Source of the DNA: Prunus persica
Lineage: Eukaryota > Streptophyta > Magnoliopsida > Rosales > Rosaceae
Direction of reading: 5' to 3'
Length of the DNA stretch: 64,000 nt
Assembly (NCBI RefSeq): GCF_000346465.2
Contig: NC_034009.1
Span: 33,211,251-33,275,250 of the forward strand
The notes beneath the pieces are model-generated. The model ran no database searches. It saw only the letters and a list, made by a program, of their open reading frames with translations, and was not told where the DNA came from. Numbering within the stretch: position 1 is the stretch's first letter; every line of letters starts with the position of its first letter. Made by a program: the position numbers and the translations under genes. Below are positions 36,906 through 50,351 of this stretch, in pieces.

Positions 36906-39707
36906 ATGACTCAGGACGTGGAGATGAAAGATGAGGAAGCTCTTCCTCAAGCCCCTCTACCTTCCGATTCAGCATCCATTTTGCAGCGTGAGCACCAAAC
37001 TCTTGAGTCTGAGTCTCAATCTCAGATTTTGTTCTAAATTTTAGGGTTTCGATTGCTCATTTATATACTCGTTTATTTATTTATTTACATTTCTATGTGA
37101 AATTGTGAATTTGCGTCTGGCTTTACACCAAAGATTTGAAGGAGGGGGCATCGTTTATTGAGGCCGCTTCCTACACCAAAGAGGTTCGCAGAATAGCTCG
37201 TGCTGTTCGCCTTACGATTCAGCTGAGGCGCAAGCTCACGGCCCCCTTGCTCTCTGCATTTCTCGATTACGCTCTTCTTCCTGGTTCCGAAGCTCACGCA
37301 CGATTGTCTGCCTACCTTCCTAAGGTGTATAAATGAATAATCAAATAATATTGCCTTTTACTTTAATTTCAATCACTTATCTTGTTTGAATTTGTGCAAA
37401 TTGTTTTGTTACACCGCATGCTCCTTCACATTCACATCTATTTGTGTAGGACGATAGGCATGGCATGGAAGTTGATAATGATGATGCCGCAACTTCTGCT
37501 GTTCAAGCTCCGGCAAAGCACATATTGCCTGAGCTTGAGATCTACTGTTACTTGCTTGTGATACTTTTTCTGATTGATCAGAAAAGATACGATGAGGTTG
37601 AGTCCATCACTCTGCTTTGCTTTGTTTGTTTTTTTTTTTTTTTTACACTTCTCCCTTCTCTGTATAGTTGTCCCAGTTTTGTAAATTTTCTTTTCTTTTT
37701 CCTCGGTCCTTTTTTTTTAGGCTAAAGCCTGTTCCTCGGCTAGTATTGCTCGACTTAAGAATTTCAATAGAAGAACCGTTGATGTTCTAGCATCCAGATT
37801 GTACTTCTATTACTCATATAGCTATGAGCTTACTGGAAGTCTTGCCGAAATTCGAGGGTAAGCTATTAATTAACCCAATATGTCTCTTTTTTATTGCAAC
37901 CTTTTACTGCTATCTTTCCCTGTCTCCCCCTCTCTCTATATATGCGTTCATGTGCATTGTCTATGTATTTCTTAGGCAGATACTTGTTTACGTTTAAACA
38001 TATGGCATGAGAGGACACCCGAGGAAATTGGTAGCTGAATCGTATCTGCTTTAATCTCTTTGCACTCTGTTTTTCAGCAATCTCCTTGCCTTGCATCGCG
38101 TTGCCACATTGCGTCATGATGAGTTGGGTCAGGTGAGTGTCCAAACTGTATTCTAGGTTGTTTTGTCTTTGGATGTGAAAGCTCAAAGCTGTATGATAAT
38201 GTTATGCAGGAAACACTTCTCAACCTGTTACTTCGAAATTATCTCCATTACAACCTATACGACCAGGCGGAGAAGCTAAGGTCCAAGGCACCGCGATTTG
38301 AAGCACATTCAAACCAGCAGGTATGTCAATCTCTCGGCAAATGATATTACAGATGGTGTGTCAGGAGTAAGCCATTTCTTTTCCATTAGAGCTTTGTGTT
38401 CCTTTTGAACTCAGCTGTACGTATAAGCTTGCTGTTGTCCTCAAAATTTTGCCTCCACTTGTTGTGGTTCCTATGGCTTGTTTTGGTTATATTTTTTCAA
38501 GACTCAACAGTTAAGTCCTACATTGCTACAGTTTGCTGGTGCTATGTCCTCTATGGTGTGCATTAGTTGTTTGTTTTCTTTTTAATTTCACCAGTCTGTT
38601 ACCCGAAGTGAGCACTGTTTTTACAGTGACTGGATTGTGAATTTCTGAGTCAGACTCAACTATCAGGTCCTGCATTTCACCAGCTTCCCAATGCTATGTG
38701 CCGTATTGTATGCTTTTATATTTCTAGAATGTTCAATACAGCCATCACCATTTGTATTGTGATTACTTTCATTCCTCTGATACCTGAAGTGGGCATTGTT
38801 TTTAGACTGACTAAATTGCAAATTTCTGAGTCCAAATGTTTTACATGCAGTTCTGTCGTTATCTCTTCTACCTTGGAAAGATTCGGACAATTCAATTGGA
38901 GTATACAGATGCAAAAGAGTCTCTCTTGCAGGCTGCTAGGAAAGCCCCTTTTGCAGCTCAAGGTTTCCGAATTCAATGTAACAAATGGGCTGTCTTGGTC
39001 CGTTTGCTTCTTGGTGAAATACCAGAGAGGATCATCTTTATGCAGAGAGGAATGGAAAAAGCTTTGAGGCCTTACTTTGAACTAACAAATGTGAGTCCAT
39101 AATATCAGAGAATCGTCCCTCTGGACTTTTCAACATCTTGCCTAATTAATAACTGATTTATACTGATTTTCTCTTGTTTAAATTGGTGACATTTCAGGCT
39201 GTTCGGATTGGTGATTTAGCACTATTCAGAAATGTTGCAGAAAAGTTTGCTGCCACATTCAGCAAGGACCAAACCCACAATTTAATTGTTCGGTTGCGAC
39301 ATAATGTCATCAGGACTGGATTACGGAATATTAGCATCTCTTATTCCCGCATCTCGCTTGCTGATGTTGCTGAGAAGTTAAGATTGATTTCTACAAACCC
39401 TATTGCCGATGCTGAAAGCATCGTGGCCAAGGCTATCCGTGATGGCGCCATTGAGGCCTCATTGGATCATTCAAATGGGTGGATGGTATCAAAGGAGACC
39501 GGAGATATTTACTCTACTAATGAGCCTCAAGCTGCTTTCAACTCCAGGATTGCCTTTTGTCTTAACATGCACAATGAAGCAGTTCGGGCCTTACGGTTTC
39601 CTCCAAATCCACACAAGGAGAAAGAAAGCGCTGAGAGGAGAGAGCGGCAGCAACAAGAGCAAGAGCTTGCCAACCATATTACAGAGGATGACGACGATGA
39701 TTTTTAA
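36906..39707 (+). CDS. RPN3: 26S proteasome regulatory subunit RPN3 (PSMD3)
   Basis: A lid subunit of the 19S regulatory particle, needed for proteasome assembly in cytosol and nucleus. Eight exons join in phase: 36906-36987, 37134-37324, 37450-37596, 37721-37857, 38078-38132, 38210-38320, 38851-39090 and 39198-39707, giving 490 residues, close to the family length. It starts MTQDVEMKD, exactly as in Arabidopsis RPN3a. The N-terminal helical repeats are followed by the PCI domain in the last 200 residues ([32 protein letters not shown]). The tail is acidic (EDDDDDF), as in other RPN3 proteins. Nothing looks damaged. It lies downstream of and parallel to the Alba gene. Confidence 0.96.
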
Positions 39708-41334
39708 TGCAAACTGTGCTTCTCTTTGAAATTTTCTTGTGTCTCCTTTTAATGCCTCTCCAGTCCAGTACTTAAATTTCCATCACGAGTTACTGCATAC
39801 TTAAATGGTGGAATTCTTATTGCTGGTATGATAAGTACTCCATTATTTTGGTATATTTCCTGTTAAACTGGTGAAGAGACAGTGTACTTGTTTCGTTTGT
39901 GGATTATGTATATCGATAGTGATTTGTTGTTTTCATTAGAGTTCTCATCTCCCCTATATTCTCAAATGCTATCATTTACTACGTTAAATTTGAGGCTAAG
40001 CACCATTGGTTTTGTCAGATGTTAACATTTGTTCGTTGTGTATCATTTAGCCTTTGATGCGAACCACAAATCCCAAATCCCAAATTGCGAAATCTTAAAC
40101 ACCGAGAGATGCCACATTGCTCAGCGTCGGGTCTCTAGTGTGAACATAGAATATGTAGAGTTGATCAGTTCATAGCCTGAGTTGGGTTATCGTAATGTGC
40201 AAGAATTGACTTCAATCATTTAAGCACCAACTTGAACTCGTATCCATCTTTTACTCAAACTACCTTTGATTTGTTATCTATATAATGTCCTTTGTATTCC
40301 GTACAAACGCCTGAGATTGCGCAAAGAAACTTTATGGTTTCTTTCTTGTGGTGTTGGTGGACTTTCATATGATTGTCAATTCTCTCTTCCTATTTTTCTT
40401 GAAGCGGTGATCAATAGTGGCCAATTGGCTGTGTCCCTTAATAAATTATTTCAAGTCGATGGAGTCTCTGTCACAATGCTTGACGGTGCAACATCACATG
40501 GCAACTGCATGTAACGAAAATAGATGTACTGGAATATAATCAGAGACAACAAATTCATTTCCAAAAAAAGAAAGATAAATAGATGGTTATCACTATGGGC
40601 GATCAGGTTGATAGAATATATATGCTAAAAAATCTGAGAATGTGAGAGGCCCCTGGTGCTGGTGATTGATCTCGTCCCAAATTGTTTATATTAGAAATGA
40701 GAATGTATATCTAATGTCTAATAATGTGAAAAAGGTGTCATCATGTGCATAACACATGAAGAATAATGGCAATGTCTGTATCATATAAGGTCAAGGAAGT
40801 AGCATGTGAAGTTGTGAGATACGACCCTGAAATAAATATTCCCATCTTACAAAAAACATTAAATATGTCATTTTATCTTCAAATACCAACAACCTGCACC
40901 TTTGAAGTGAAATCCTCTATATATAAAAAAAGAGACAACAATTTGGATTTCTGGATTTTGATATATTCACGGCTCTTCTGCTGGGGAAGAGCATGTGGAT
41001 GTGGGAGAGAACGTGGGAATAATTGACCGAGGAGGCTCTGAAGCATTCAGACTTTTGCAGAGATAATTCAATTTAAATGAATAATGCAGAAAAATGAATC
41101 ATTTACGTTGAATCCGGCTGCAGAGGTCCCATGTGAGGTTGTTGCATATTACTCAGTCCATCCATCCATCCATCCATCATCCATCCGCCCTCCCCTTATT
41201 TAAACAACCACTTCTTTGCTTGGAAATCCCAATCAACGTAAATACAGTACCAAATCCTATCAGCTCTCTCTCTCTCTCTCTCTCTCATTCTCATTTGTGC
41301 ATTGGACAATTGAGCGTTTAGCTAAGCAAGAATA
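39708..41334. other. Intergenic region upstream of the expansin gene
   Basis: It holds the RPN3 3' region and the expansin promoter. A TATA-like TATTTAA lies at 41198-41204, 131 bp before the expansin ATG. Simple repeats are a CATC run (about 41157-41186) and a CT run (about 41262-41286), the latter probably in the leader. No other gene is supported. Confidence 0.5.
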
Positions 41335-42400
41335 ATGGCCAAACTCGTTTTTGCATTAGCAATCTTGCTTGGATCATTATGCAGTCTCTCTACATATGTT
41401 TCTGCATTTACTGCATCTGGATGGACTAAAGGTCATGCCACATTTTATGGAGGAAGTGATGCCTCAGGAACTATGGGTAATTATAAGTAGCTCTTTCAAT
41501 CTATCTTATCCGGTCATCTAACTCTTAACCTATCTTAATCCTAACTAGGCGCTTTGTCTCTACCCTTTAAATTGCTAGATTTTGTATTTTGTTTCGAAAT
41601 AATTATAAGTTTTATAACATTGAGCACTTTGCTTGTGCACTGCAGGGGGAGCTTGTGGGTACGGTAACCTGTATTCGACAGGGTATGGGACTAGGACCGC
41701 TGCTTTAAGTACCGCCTTGTTCAACGACGGGGCTTCATGTGGGCAATGCTATAAGATCATGTGCGATTATAAAACAGATCCTAGATGGTGCAATAAAGGA
41801 GTGTCCGTGACAATCACTGCAACAAACTTTTGTCCTCCTAATTATGATCTTCCAAGCAACAATGGAGGATGGTGCAACCCACCCCTTCAGCACTTTGACA
41901 TGGCTCAGCCTGCTTGGGAAAAGATTGGGATTTACAGAGGTGGCATCGTCCCCGTCTTGTTCCAAAGGTAGTTACTATATTTAATTAAAGTTTCTTCAAA
42001 TTAATTTCAAAATTGTTTTGCTTTCCCAACTAATCGCATTCTTCTGTCAAGCGCATGTTGATGGGATTTTGGATTCATGTGTGCGTGCAGGGTTCCATGC
42101 AAGAAGCATGGGGGTGTGAGGTTCACAATAAATGGGAGGGACTACTTCGAGCTTGTTCTGATCAGCAATGTAGGAGGAGCTGGATCTATTAAGTCTGCAT
42201 ACATCAAAGGTTCAAAAACTGGTTGGATGGCAATGTCAAGGAATTGGGGAGCAAACTGGCAGTCCAATGCCTACCTCAATGGCCAATCTCTGTCCTTCAG
42301 AATCACCACCACGGATGGAGAAACTCAACTCTTTCAGAACATTGTGCCTTCCAGTTGGAGCTTCAGCCAAACTTTCTCCAGCAGAGTGCAATTCTCATAA
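41335..42400 (+). CDS. EXPA11: Alpha-expansin, EXPA11-like
   Basis: Expansins loosen plant cell walls at acid pH by disrupting cellulose-xyloglucan contacts. Three exons join in phase: 41335-41476, 41646-41967 and 42091-42400, giving 257 residues. A signal peptide ([24 protein letters not shown]) is followed by the six-stranded barrel domain related to family-45 glucanases, with cysteines in the usual order ([34 protein letters not shown]) and the HFDMA motif. The C-terminal CBM63-like domain has the conserved tryptophans ([14 protein letters not shown]) and ends SSRVQFS. Introns fall where alpha-expansin introns usually do. The match to EXPA11 rests on sequence feel and on the neighbouring genes. 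Confidence 0.95.
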
Positions 42401-43288
42401 GCTAAGCTAATAAAATTAAGTGGCTTTACGGTTCTGGGTTAACGGCAGAGGCGTGCTTATATTATACTTTCTTTTTTGTTATAATTAATAGAGGCAGCCC
42501 GCCACATTTTTTGGATTATCAAATCAGGTGGTGGTTTAGGGCAATCTGGCCCGACGATTGTGAATTGTGATGGGGGACAAAAACCCATGAACTGATCAAG
42601 GCTATTATTCCAAGCATTTTGATCCAACCACATCTATATAATATATATATATATATATATATAAATCTGTACAATAAGAAGCGCGCTGAAGATGCAGCTT
42701 CCTTCAACTTGTAGAAATATTTACCGTTCACTATAATTTATATAGTTTTTTTATATTCTTGTAATATGAATCGTTTTGTTATTGTAATAGTTTCTCTTTT
42801 CGGAAATCAAAATGCCATTGGGCTTCTAAACCACACAAATTGATTGGGCCTCTCGTTTTCAGAATGGACATCTAGCAACGAACACGACAACAAGAATCTC
42901 GTTTTCAGAGTACGACAGGTCGCATCCAAGTTCGAAGGGCCACACCACGTGTTCAAAGTCTAAAAGTTCTTGAAACAACAACAACAACAAAAAGTAATTT
43001 TATTGAAAGAAGATTTAATTAACCGACAGAGTAATTTGTTCTTTTCAAAACAGAAAATCCTTGATTTCGGAAGTACGTACAAAAAATAATATTGAAACTA
43101 TAATTATATTACAGTACTTACGTTGTTTGAAGAAAAGTTGGTTGATGAAGCAATTGCTAGCTAGCTCTTTTGTATATATATAGTTCTATGGAATATGTAT
43201 CATTGATTTGCGTAACATCTTTGACTAGTTCACAATCACAAGCATATGATGATCGATACGACGTCATTGTGCTCATTATAATATTTGA
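42401..43288. other. Convergent intergenic region between the expansin and UPF0496 genes
   Basis: This contains the 3' regions of both genes and an AT microsatellite at about 42635-42663. No other feature is seen. Confidence 0.5.
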
Positions 43289-44626
43289 TTAGGTAGTGGC
43301 CACTATTTCTTCAAGGACAAGCCTTCTGGATCTGTTAATGGTGAGCAAGCACAAGTAGATGTGTTCTTCAAGCTCCTCTAATTGGTCCACAAACCCAGAC
43401 TCAGTGGCATGAAATTCCCTCACAACCTCCTTGAATATTTCACAGTTCCCCGAAGACCCGTTGACATTTTTCACATTCCTGGCAGCAGTGACACACATAA
43501 CCGCAATAGCTTTGCGGTGCTCCACCTCGTCATGTAACCTCCTCACCATCCGACTCATGGTGTCAAAATCGTTGATCAAAATATAAATCCCTTTTGCCGC
43601 CACATCGAGTTGCTCTGAATGGCTATCTGGAAATCTTGCTTCCAACCAATCCTGCGCCGACTCCATTTTCTTGGCGCACATACCCAACGAGCAAGCCATC
43701 AGTGCTGGCGCCACCACAATCCCAATCATGCTGTGGATTGCAAGCACAAGCAAGGCAATCAAAAGTGCACTGTGTGACACCACCAGACCAACCCCTCCAA
43801 CTTTCTTGCAAATTCTGTTACGCTTTGCGGTCCGTTGAACCTTTTTGTGTTTTAAAGTTAACCTATTGAACAACGCCAAGTGGCTATCATGAATATCACG
43901 GAACTGCACGGGGCTGATAATTGACAAGGGATTCTTCTTGACAACGGCAAATGTGGTAAGATCTCCAAAAATAGCTTCCCGTTGTTCATCATCATCTTCG
44001 TTGTTATTATTAGTATCGTTAGCATGATTATGTGTTTGTGCTTGTTCAAGTAGAAGTCCCCTTTGGCTTAGTTTTAGGATGAGCTTCTTGATTTTTCTGT
44101 ACTCGGAACGTGTTTGATGGAGGGAGCGGAGGAGCAAGTCGCAGATATGGCAGGCGTCTAAGCTCGCTTCAAAGTAGTCAGCGAGAAAATGATGGAGATT
44201 TAAGCCCTCCTCACTAATTATGTCCTTTAAAATATCCTGCCGCGGTTCAAGCAAATATTCTGAGCGATCCATGTACGAATTAGGAGGAAGAGACGAGGAA
44301 GAAGAAGTAGCAGTGCTTGGAAGCTGTCCATGAACTCTATCCCACATTTCTACGTACGACTTTGTTCTGAAAGCTTGCAAGTATTCTTCGTTCACGCTTA
44401 GCTTGTTAGAGAAGCTATTGCCTCCGACACGGTCTCCTTTCCCTCCGGATGATCTGCACCCTGGAATTAAAATATAAATGGTGTGATCAGAACATATAAC
44501 AAATTAAAAATAGGGCAATATAAAACTGTGAAATTAATTAGAGATAGAGATGCATGATCAGAACTGACCTGCCTTGGAAAACGCAGATCTCAACTTGGTG
44601 CGCAAAATTTTCTTCATCTTAGACAT
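43289..44626 (-). CDS. UPF0496 (DUF677) protein, At1g20180-like
   Basis: Two exons join in phase: 44626-44569 (MSKMKKILRTKLRSAFSKA) and 44460-43289, giving 409 residues. There is no in-frame ATG at the start of the long exon, and the upstream exon supplies one with good GT/AG borders, so the two-exon model is preferred. The protein is mostly helical, with a Ser/Asn-rich segment near residues 55-70 and an acidic Asn-rich linker (NANDTNNNNEDDDEQRE). A hydrophobic pair (GLVVSHSALLIALLVLAIHSMIGIVVAPALMA) probably forms a membrane hairpin. UPF0496 proteins are plant-specific; biochemical function is not established to my knowledge. Confidence 0.87.
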
Positions 44627-47261
44627 GATGACAATAAAAGCGGATGGGATGAGTAGAAGGAAACTCGCAGATCGACGGAAGGTGTTGTTTTATAAATTAT
44701 ATGTATATATAGTCTTAGAGGAGTTTGCGGCTGCTTCTTGTTGTTTATGATCTCAAGAGTCAAAACGTTTTAAAAGGAAAGACGAAATGGGAGCATATGA
44801 TGGCGTATATTATATATAGAGAGAGTTTGGTTGCCGCAAGAGAAGAGATCGATGGGGACGAAACCGTAAGCCCGCCCAGTTGCCAGTTATAGGCTAAGCA
44901 CCGCCTCAATGACGTGATGGCTTTTGTGACACGTTAGACTGCCTCACACGCTGTGCTCTCTCTTTCTATACGTGTAAGGATTTCAAGGTCCGGGGTTTTT
45001 AGAGACACCAAACAAATTATTAATTGCTATAATTTTGCAAGCAACGCAGAATGAATGAGAAAGCCATGCAGCCACTGTTCAATTTCGTTAAGAAGATTAC
45101 TTCTCGTTTTCTCTCTTTTCCTAATTTTGTTAGGTACCGTGTTTTGAAGTCGCACTAAACATGATTTTGAAGATTGGAAGATAACAGATAATATTGTCCG
45201 ATCATGACTGATTACTATATTTACCAGTTTTCATTTCAAGTCTATAAAAGGCGCGGAATGATCCCGGAAGATGGTGTCCGAAACAAAATTTGATCAATTG
45301 GAGCGAAATTATTCAGTTATCCATTTGGTATAATGTTTCCATGATAGGCCGGCATGCAAGACGATGTTTTCAAACTCGAATCAAATCTATCATAAACAGT
45401 GCCCTTTATATTATTAATATAAAATATACAAAATGGGGGACCTGTGCTAGCTGTGGCATAATTAGCGATAATTATATTCAATAATTGACCACAAATACAA
45501 AATATCCATAAATGGTTAATACAAAGATGAATTCACAGCAACCTTATAGGGTTAATCAAGACATAGGATACATTGACGACATCACACAACTTCTATCTCC
45601 ACTAATAGCTCTAAAAGACCAAATACATTTCAATGTAACAGTCACACGTTTGAGCAAATCAGACATGAAAATACAGCGTCCAAAATTACAAGACTTGGTT
45701 GAGTAATGATCCAGCGACAGCTAAGCTTTTTTCAATCACTTATCTTTAATGTAAGTCATTGTCATACCTTACTAAGTCATAATTACTAATTAGTACTTTA
45801 TTTATGGCTAAAGATTAATTATAAACCGTACTAAATCGATTCAAACAAAGAACGTAATAAGACTATTAATTAATGGATAATTATAATACCCTAGCCAGCT
45901 ATAATATATTAATATATATATATATATATGCATGAAACAAATTACGATTCATAACTGGGCTATAATAAGCCGTACAAGAGTGATTTTCAAATGATTAAAC
46001 TGTACATTAAAGATTAATCATGCATATGTATGACCTGATTCAGTGATCCTGAGTCCTGACCTAACAGATGTAATGTATAATAGAGTACAAGTAGAAGATG
46101 GAATATATACACCTGGAATATGCCATAGCAATCAGAACCATGGAATGGAACGAGCTTGTTGCTGACAAGACAAACTAAGGAACCTTGTATATAGTTAATA
46201 ATATTATATGTATAGTAGTCATTGAATCAAAGAGCTGAGGGATTAATTTCATTTTGTATTTCGCAAACACTACATAATGATGTGAGTGATCAGTATTCTC
46301 ATGAACACGCATGGCATAATTATGCTCTGTGGGCAAACTACGAGATTAATATAATTCTAAAGAAAGAAAAGAAAAGCATATTTCTATTTGCAGTTAGTAT
46401 ATCTTCGTCCTAATTATACGTATGCTTAATGGATTCGGATCCTCTGCTTAGATATATTCTTCTACTTGTTTGTTTTTTGTTAATGGTACTTAGAATTTGG
46501 GATGCCAATATGATGATTGCTTCTTTATCCAATTTAATTTTATGACAGAACGAAAAGAAGAAGAAAAAAAAAACAACAACCCCAGGTGATTTATTTCATA
46601 AAAAGGGAAAGAAAATATATAGTTTGATGAACATGAATTCCCAATAGAAGTCTTTGGAATCGTTTTTTACTTTTCATATTTGGGGTCCTTAGCCCAATTG
46701 GTTATAGCAAATATGCTACAAGCCTGCCGTCCTTCAGTCTTGTCGTCATTTAGGGTTGGGTCCGTTAGGAGGAGGAGGAGAGTCCAAAATATGAAGCCCA
46801 ATTGTTTATGATTTGTTCTCTTTGAAATGTAAATCAAGAAAGAAACATAGACAGAGAGAAGTTCCTACACCTACTCCTATATCAACGCCACACTCAAGAC
46901 TTAACAATATCACACACAAACAACATATGATAATAAGATATTGGATTTGACTTATTCAACGTACGACCGCTGAAAAGTGTGAAGTTTGAAGTCTGAACAC
47001 AACCGTGAGTCCGAAAGTTCCTCCAACAACTACCTTGAGCTTGACCAAGTTCCAACTTAATTAACAACAAAGACCAAACCGATTCTTTTATTAATTCAAA
47101 TGTCACATACTTTCCATCGCACAGTGCTTCCTGCAAAATCTCCCATTGCAATTTGCATGCAATTTCCTCCCATGACATATAACTTGTTCAACAACAATAC
47201 TAAATGTAAACAATCAATGACATCACATTATATTGCATACAAATTTTTGACACGATTATTT
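44627..47261. other. Intergenic region between the UPF0496 and CAD genes
   Basis: It includes the UPF0496 promoter, the second dispersed repeat copy (45462-45875) and an AT microsatellite (about 45908-45929). At 46689-46700 the word TAGCCCAATTGG looks like a polymerase III A box, but the expected B box downstream is poor. No coding gene is supported. Confidence 0.45.
45462..45875 (-). repeat. Dispersed ~420-bp repeat, copy 2 (inverted)
   Basis: Reverse complement of the block at 35977-36400, about 9 kb away. Both copies share the region around GTCATACCTTACTAAGTC and AAAGAACGTAATAAGACTA. Small insertions and substitutions separate them. Confidence 0.75.
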
Positions 47262-49525
47262 CTAAAGATTGGAAGGTAATCCAGCAGTAATGTCAATGAC
47301 AAATCGATACCGAACATCATTTTTCGCAACGCGGTCCAAGGCCGCGTCGAGTTTGTGTGGTGTTGTAACCTCAATGTCACACGTTATGTTATGCTTCCCG
47401 CAGAGTTCCATCATCTCCTTTGTGTCTCTCATTCCTCCTATCACGCTGCCCTTCACTGCCCTCTTGCCTGTCCATTGATAATATTGTTCACACCATTAAT
47501 TCCAAGCCCACCATTTTCCATTGAGAGAATGTATATATGTTGCTACTCCTATTTAAATTTTACTTTTTTTATTTTTAATTTAGGTTAGAAATGAAGAGAG
47601 TCTATGAGATTGATGGTGTTTTTAATTACCAAATATCATAGGGAAGGAAGGCAATTCAAAGGGCTGGTCTGGTGCACCCACCACCACCATAGTTCCATTC
47701 ACTTTGAGCAATTCTAAGAGGGGCCCAAGAGAGTGCTTAGCTGACACCGTATTTAATATGAAGTCAAGCGTCCTCATGCCTTTCTGTCAGCATCATCAGC
47801 AGCTTCAACTTAATTTAATTCAATTTAATTTACACCGGCAGTATAATAAAAAAGACGACGAAGAAAAAAAACAAATTAAATATAAATATAAACCTTAAGT
47901 TGTTGTGCATCAGTGCTGACTAGGAAGTCGTCAGCACCCAAACGCTCTTTAGCCTCCTTCTCTTTGGACGGAGAAGTGCTGATGACGGTTACATGATGAC
48001 CAAAGGCTTTCCCGAATTTGACTGCCACGTGTCCAAGACCTCCCAGACCGACGACCCCTATCTTCTTCCCTGGTGCTTGGTGTAGATTGTGGTCTTTCAT
48101 GGGGCTGAACACAGTCACCCCAGCGCACAATAGCGGTGCTGTTGCATCCAATGGCAGGTTCGCTGGTATGTGCACCACGTACCTTCATCCAATCCAATGG
48201 CATCTCACATTATTCTTAACTTAACCACAATATATATTAATTCAAACTCATCGTAGCTTAAACTAATGATCACACGAGATATTTTATTGTAAAAAATTTA
48301 GAGTTCATTTGAGAGTGGTTTTAAAGATGCCAATAATTATTTTTATGGTGAATTAGATTAAGTGACTTTATGGGTTGGTAGTTTTTTGGAAAAGCATGTG
48401 GGAAATATTCATTTCTTTTCAAAAGTGACGTTGACGTATCCAAAATTACTCCCAAACCCACCCTTAATTGTGCTTTGCTAAGTGCACGGTGGCCAGTGCC
48501 TTACCATTACTAACTGGGGCTATCATTCACTTTCTCCTAAACATGGTGATATGCGTGGCAAGCAAAGCAACCACAAGAGACAAAACCAAAAGGATTATAT
48601 TACCCCACAAGTACAACTTGTGTGTAGTGGAAGGAAAGGAGCACCAGAGGACTCCGCCAAGGAGGAAGTGGGGGTGTTTAATTAATTCCACCACCTAATT
48701 TGTGAGGCACATATGAATGCAAGGCTTAAAGATATGGACATAGTAGTTGTAGAACTTGTAGGTTTGAAGATATATAAAGAGTAGAGACAATTAAAATAAT
48801 AATTATGGTAATTAACTTTGGTCTCCTCCCTTAATTAATTACAATTAGATGGGGTGGGATTAAGGGTAGATTAGATTCGGACGTACCTATGATCTGCGAC
48901 AAGCATTTTGGAGTAACCACCGTAGGTAATACTACCATCCCAGAAGATGCCATTGTAGGTGAACTGGACCTGATCGCAGTAGTTCTCTTGGGAGTCTTTA
49001 CAGAAGTCACACTCCAAACATGTCGCTGCCAAGCATCCCACCCCCACTCTATCTCCTACCTTGAATTCCTTCACGTTGCTCCCAACTTTCGTAATCACCC
49101 CTGTAATCTCATGCCTGGCATAGCATACAAACGGTGAATCTCTCTCGGCTGAGACAGACGAAGTCACGAAGAGAGAGGGAGAGAGATTACGTACCCGGGG
49201 ACTACTGGATACATGGTAATGCCCCAGTCATTCCTAACATGGTGGAGATCTGTGTGGCATATTCCACAGTACAAGACCTCTATGGTCACATCGTTGATCC
49301 CATTTTCTCTGAGAGCATATATATAGAGTTAAAGTTTATCCGGCCAGGATTAAAAAAACAACGAATATCGGACTTGTATTATTTTCGATCGGGAAATTAA
49401 AACCAAAAAGCTCATAATATTAATAGGTACCTTCGTTTGAAGATGAAAGGGGTGATCTTGCCGGAGGAATCGTGAGCTGCCCACCCAGAAACAGTCTGTG
49501 TATGATTTGGAGTGGTTTGAGCCAT
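47262..49525 (-). CDS. CAD: Cinnamyl alcohol dehydrogenase family enzyme (zinc-dependent MDR)
   Basis: NADP(H)-dependent medium-chain dehydrogenase that interconverts aldehydes and alcohols, in this family often cinnamaldehydes. Six exons join in phase: 49525-49431, 49308-49195, 49114-48887, 48182-47894, 47783-47630 and 47467-47262, giving 361 residues. Catalytic zinc ligands are in CGICHTDLH and GHEITG; the structural zinc site is [20 protein letters not shown]. The dinucleotide loop reads [17 protein letters not shown], followed by STSPSKE, where Ser suggests NADPH preference. The C-terminus [10 protein letters not shown] is diagnostic for plant CADs. It looks like an ELI3/CAD7-8-type or sinapyl-alcohol-dehydrogenase-like member rather than the main lignin CAD4/5; the true substrate cannot be read from the sequence. 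Confidence 0.92.
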
Positions 49526-50346
49526 GAGAGACACTCAGACAAGACACGCAGTTTCACAACTTGGGATGGGATATATGCAAAATGCAATGCACACCACAAC
49601 AAACTCACTTCACTCAACTCATTATATAATATAACATTATTGATCAGTTGAGAAAAAAAAATAATAATAATAATATAATAATAATAAATACATATTAATT
49701 TGCTGTAATTATTGGTTTGTTGTAAATGCAGTGTAGACATCTCGAGAGATGCCCTCTTCTCAGAGTCAGAGTCAGAGTCATGTCGCTCTTCTCGTGAATT
49801 TCCTGACTTTTTCCTTGTTAAGAGCAACATTTTGACGCAATGACAAGGAAGAGACGACCCACGCCACCACCATAAGTTTCTCAAGTAGTATTCAACATGC
49901 TTAAATTACCCAGAAAGGTTCTCACCACCACCAACCTTTTTTTTTTTTTTTTGGTCTGACACCACCACCAACCTTTAACAACTTTTCAGAATATAACTGA
50001 TGAAATACACCAATTGTTATCATAAGCGTTACTTTCACTAGTCTGGGTGGAGAGTTGAATACCTTTTTTCTTCTTCTTTTCCATTCTTTGTTGATGGGGA
50101 AATAGACTTGAGTTTCACACCATTATTTTTGTTGGGACCTAGTACAGGTGATTCATACACAATTTCCTATTTGACTTGACAAAACTATTTAGTCCCACCC
50201 TCCCACTGGGACGATGAATATTATTATATGTATGGTAACAACTCAGGGCCAGTCCTACAACTAGGGCAAGGTAGGCTGCTGCCTACCCCAAAGTTTTCAA
50301 AAATAAAAAATACCCATATAGAATAGGTGAACCCATGTGAAACTTA
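49526..50346. other. Region between the CAD gene and the LTR retrotransposon
   Basis: It holds the CAD promoter and leader. Just before the retrotransposon, around 50245-50290, the words CAGGGCCAGTCCTACAACTA resemble the terminus of a hAT-type element. No partner end was fixed, so this is a weak call. No gene is supported. Confidence 0.4.
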
Positions 50347-50351
50347 CAAGT

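Noticed and set aside
40766..41026. 86-codon plus-strand frame upstream of the expansin
   Set aside because: No recognisable domain, no supporting splice sites, and it lies in AT-rich promoter DNA.
43289..44395. Single-exon UPF0496 model starting at 44395
   Set aside because: The codon at 44395 is GTG, and a short upstream exon with good splice sites supplies an ATG.
46689..46760. Possible tRNA gene or SINE (A-box-like word)
   Set aside because: No convincing B box and no cloverleaf can be drawn.
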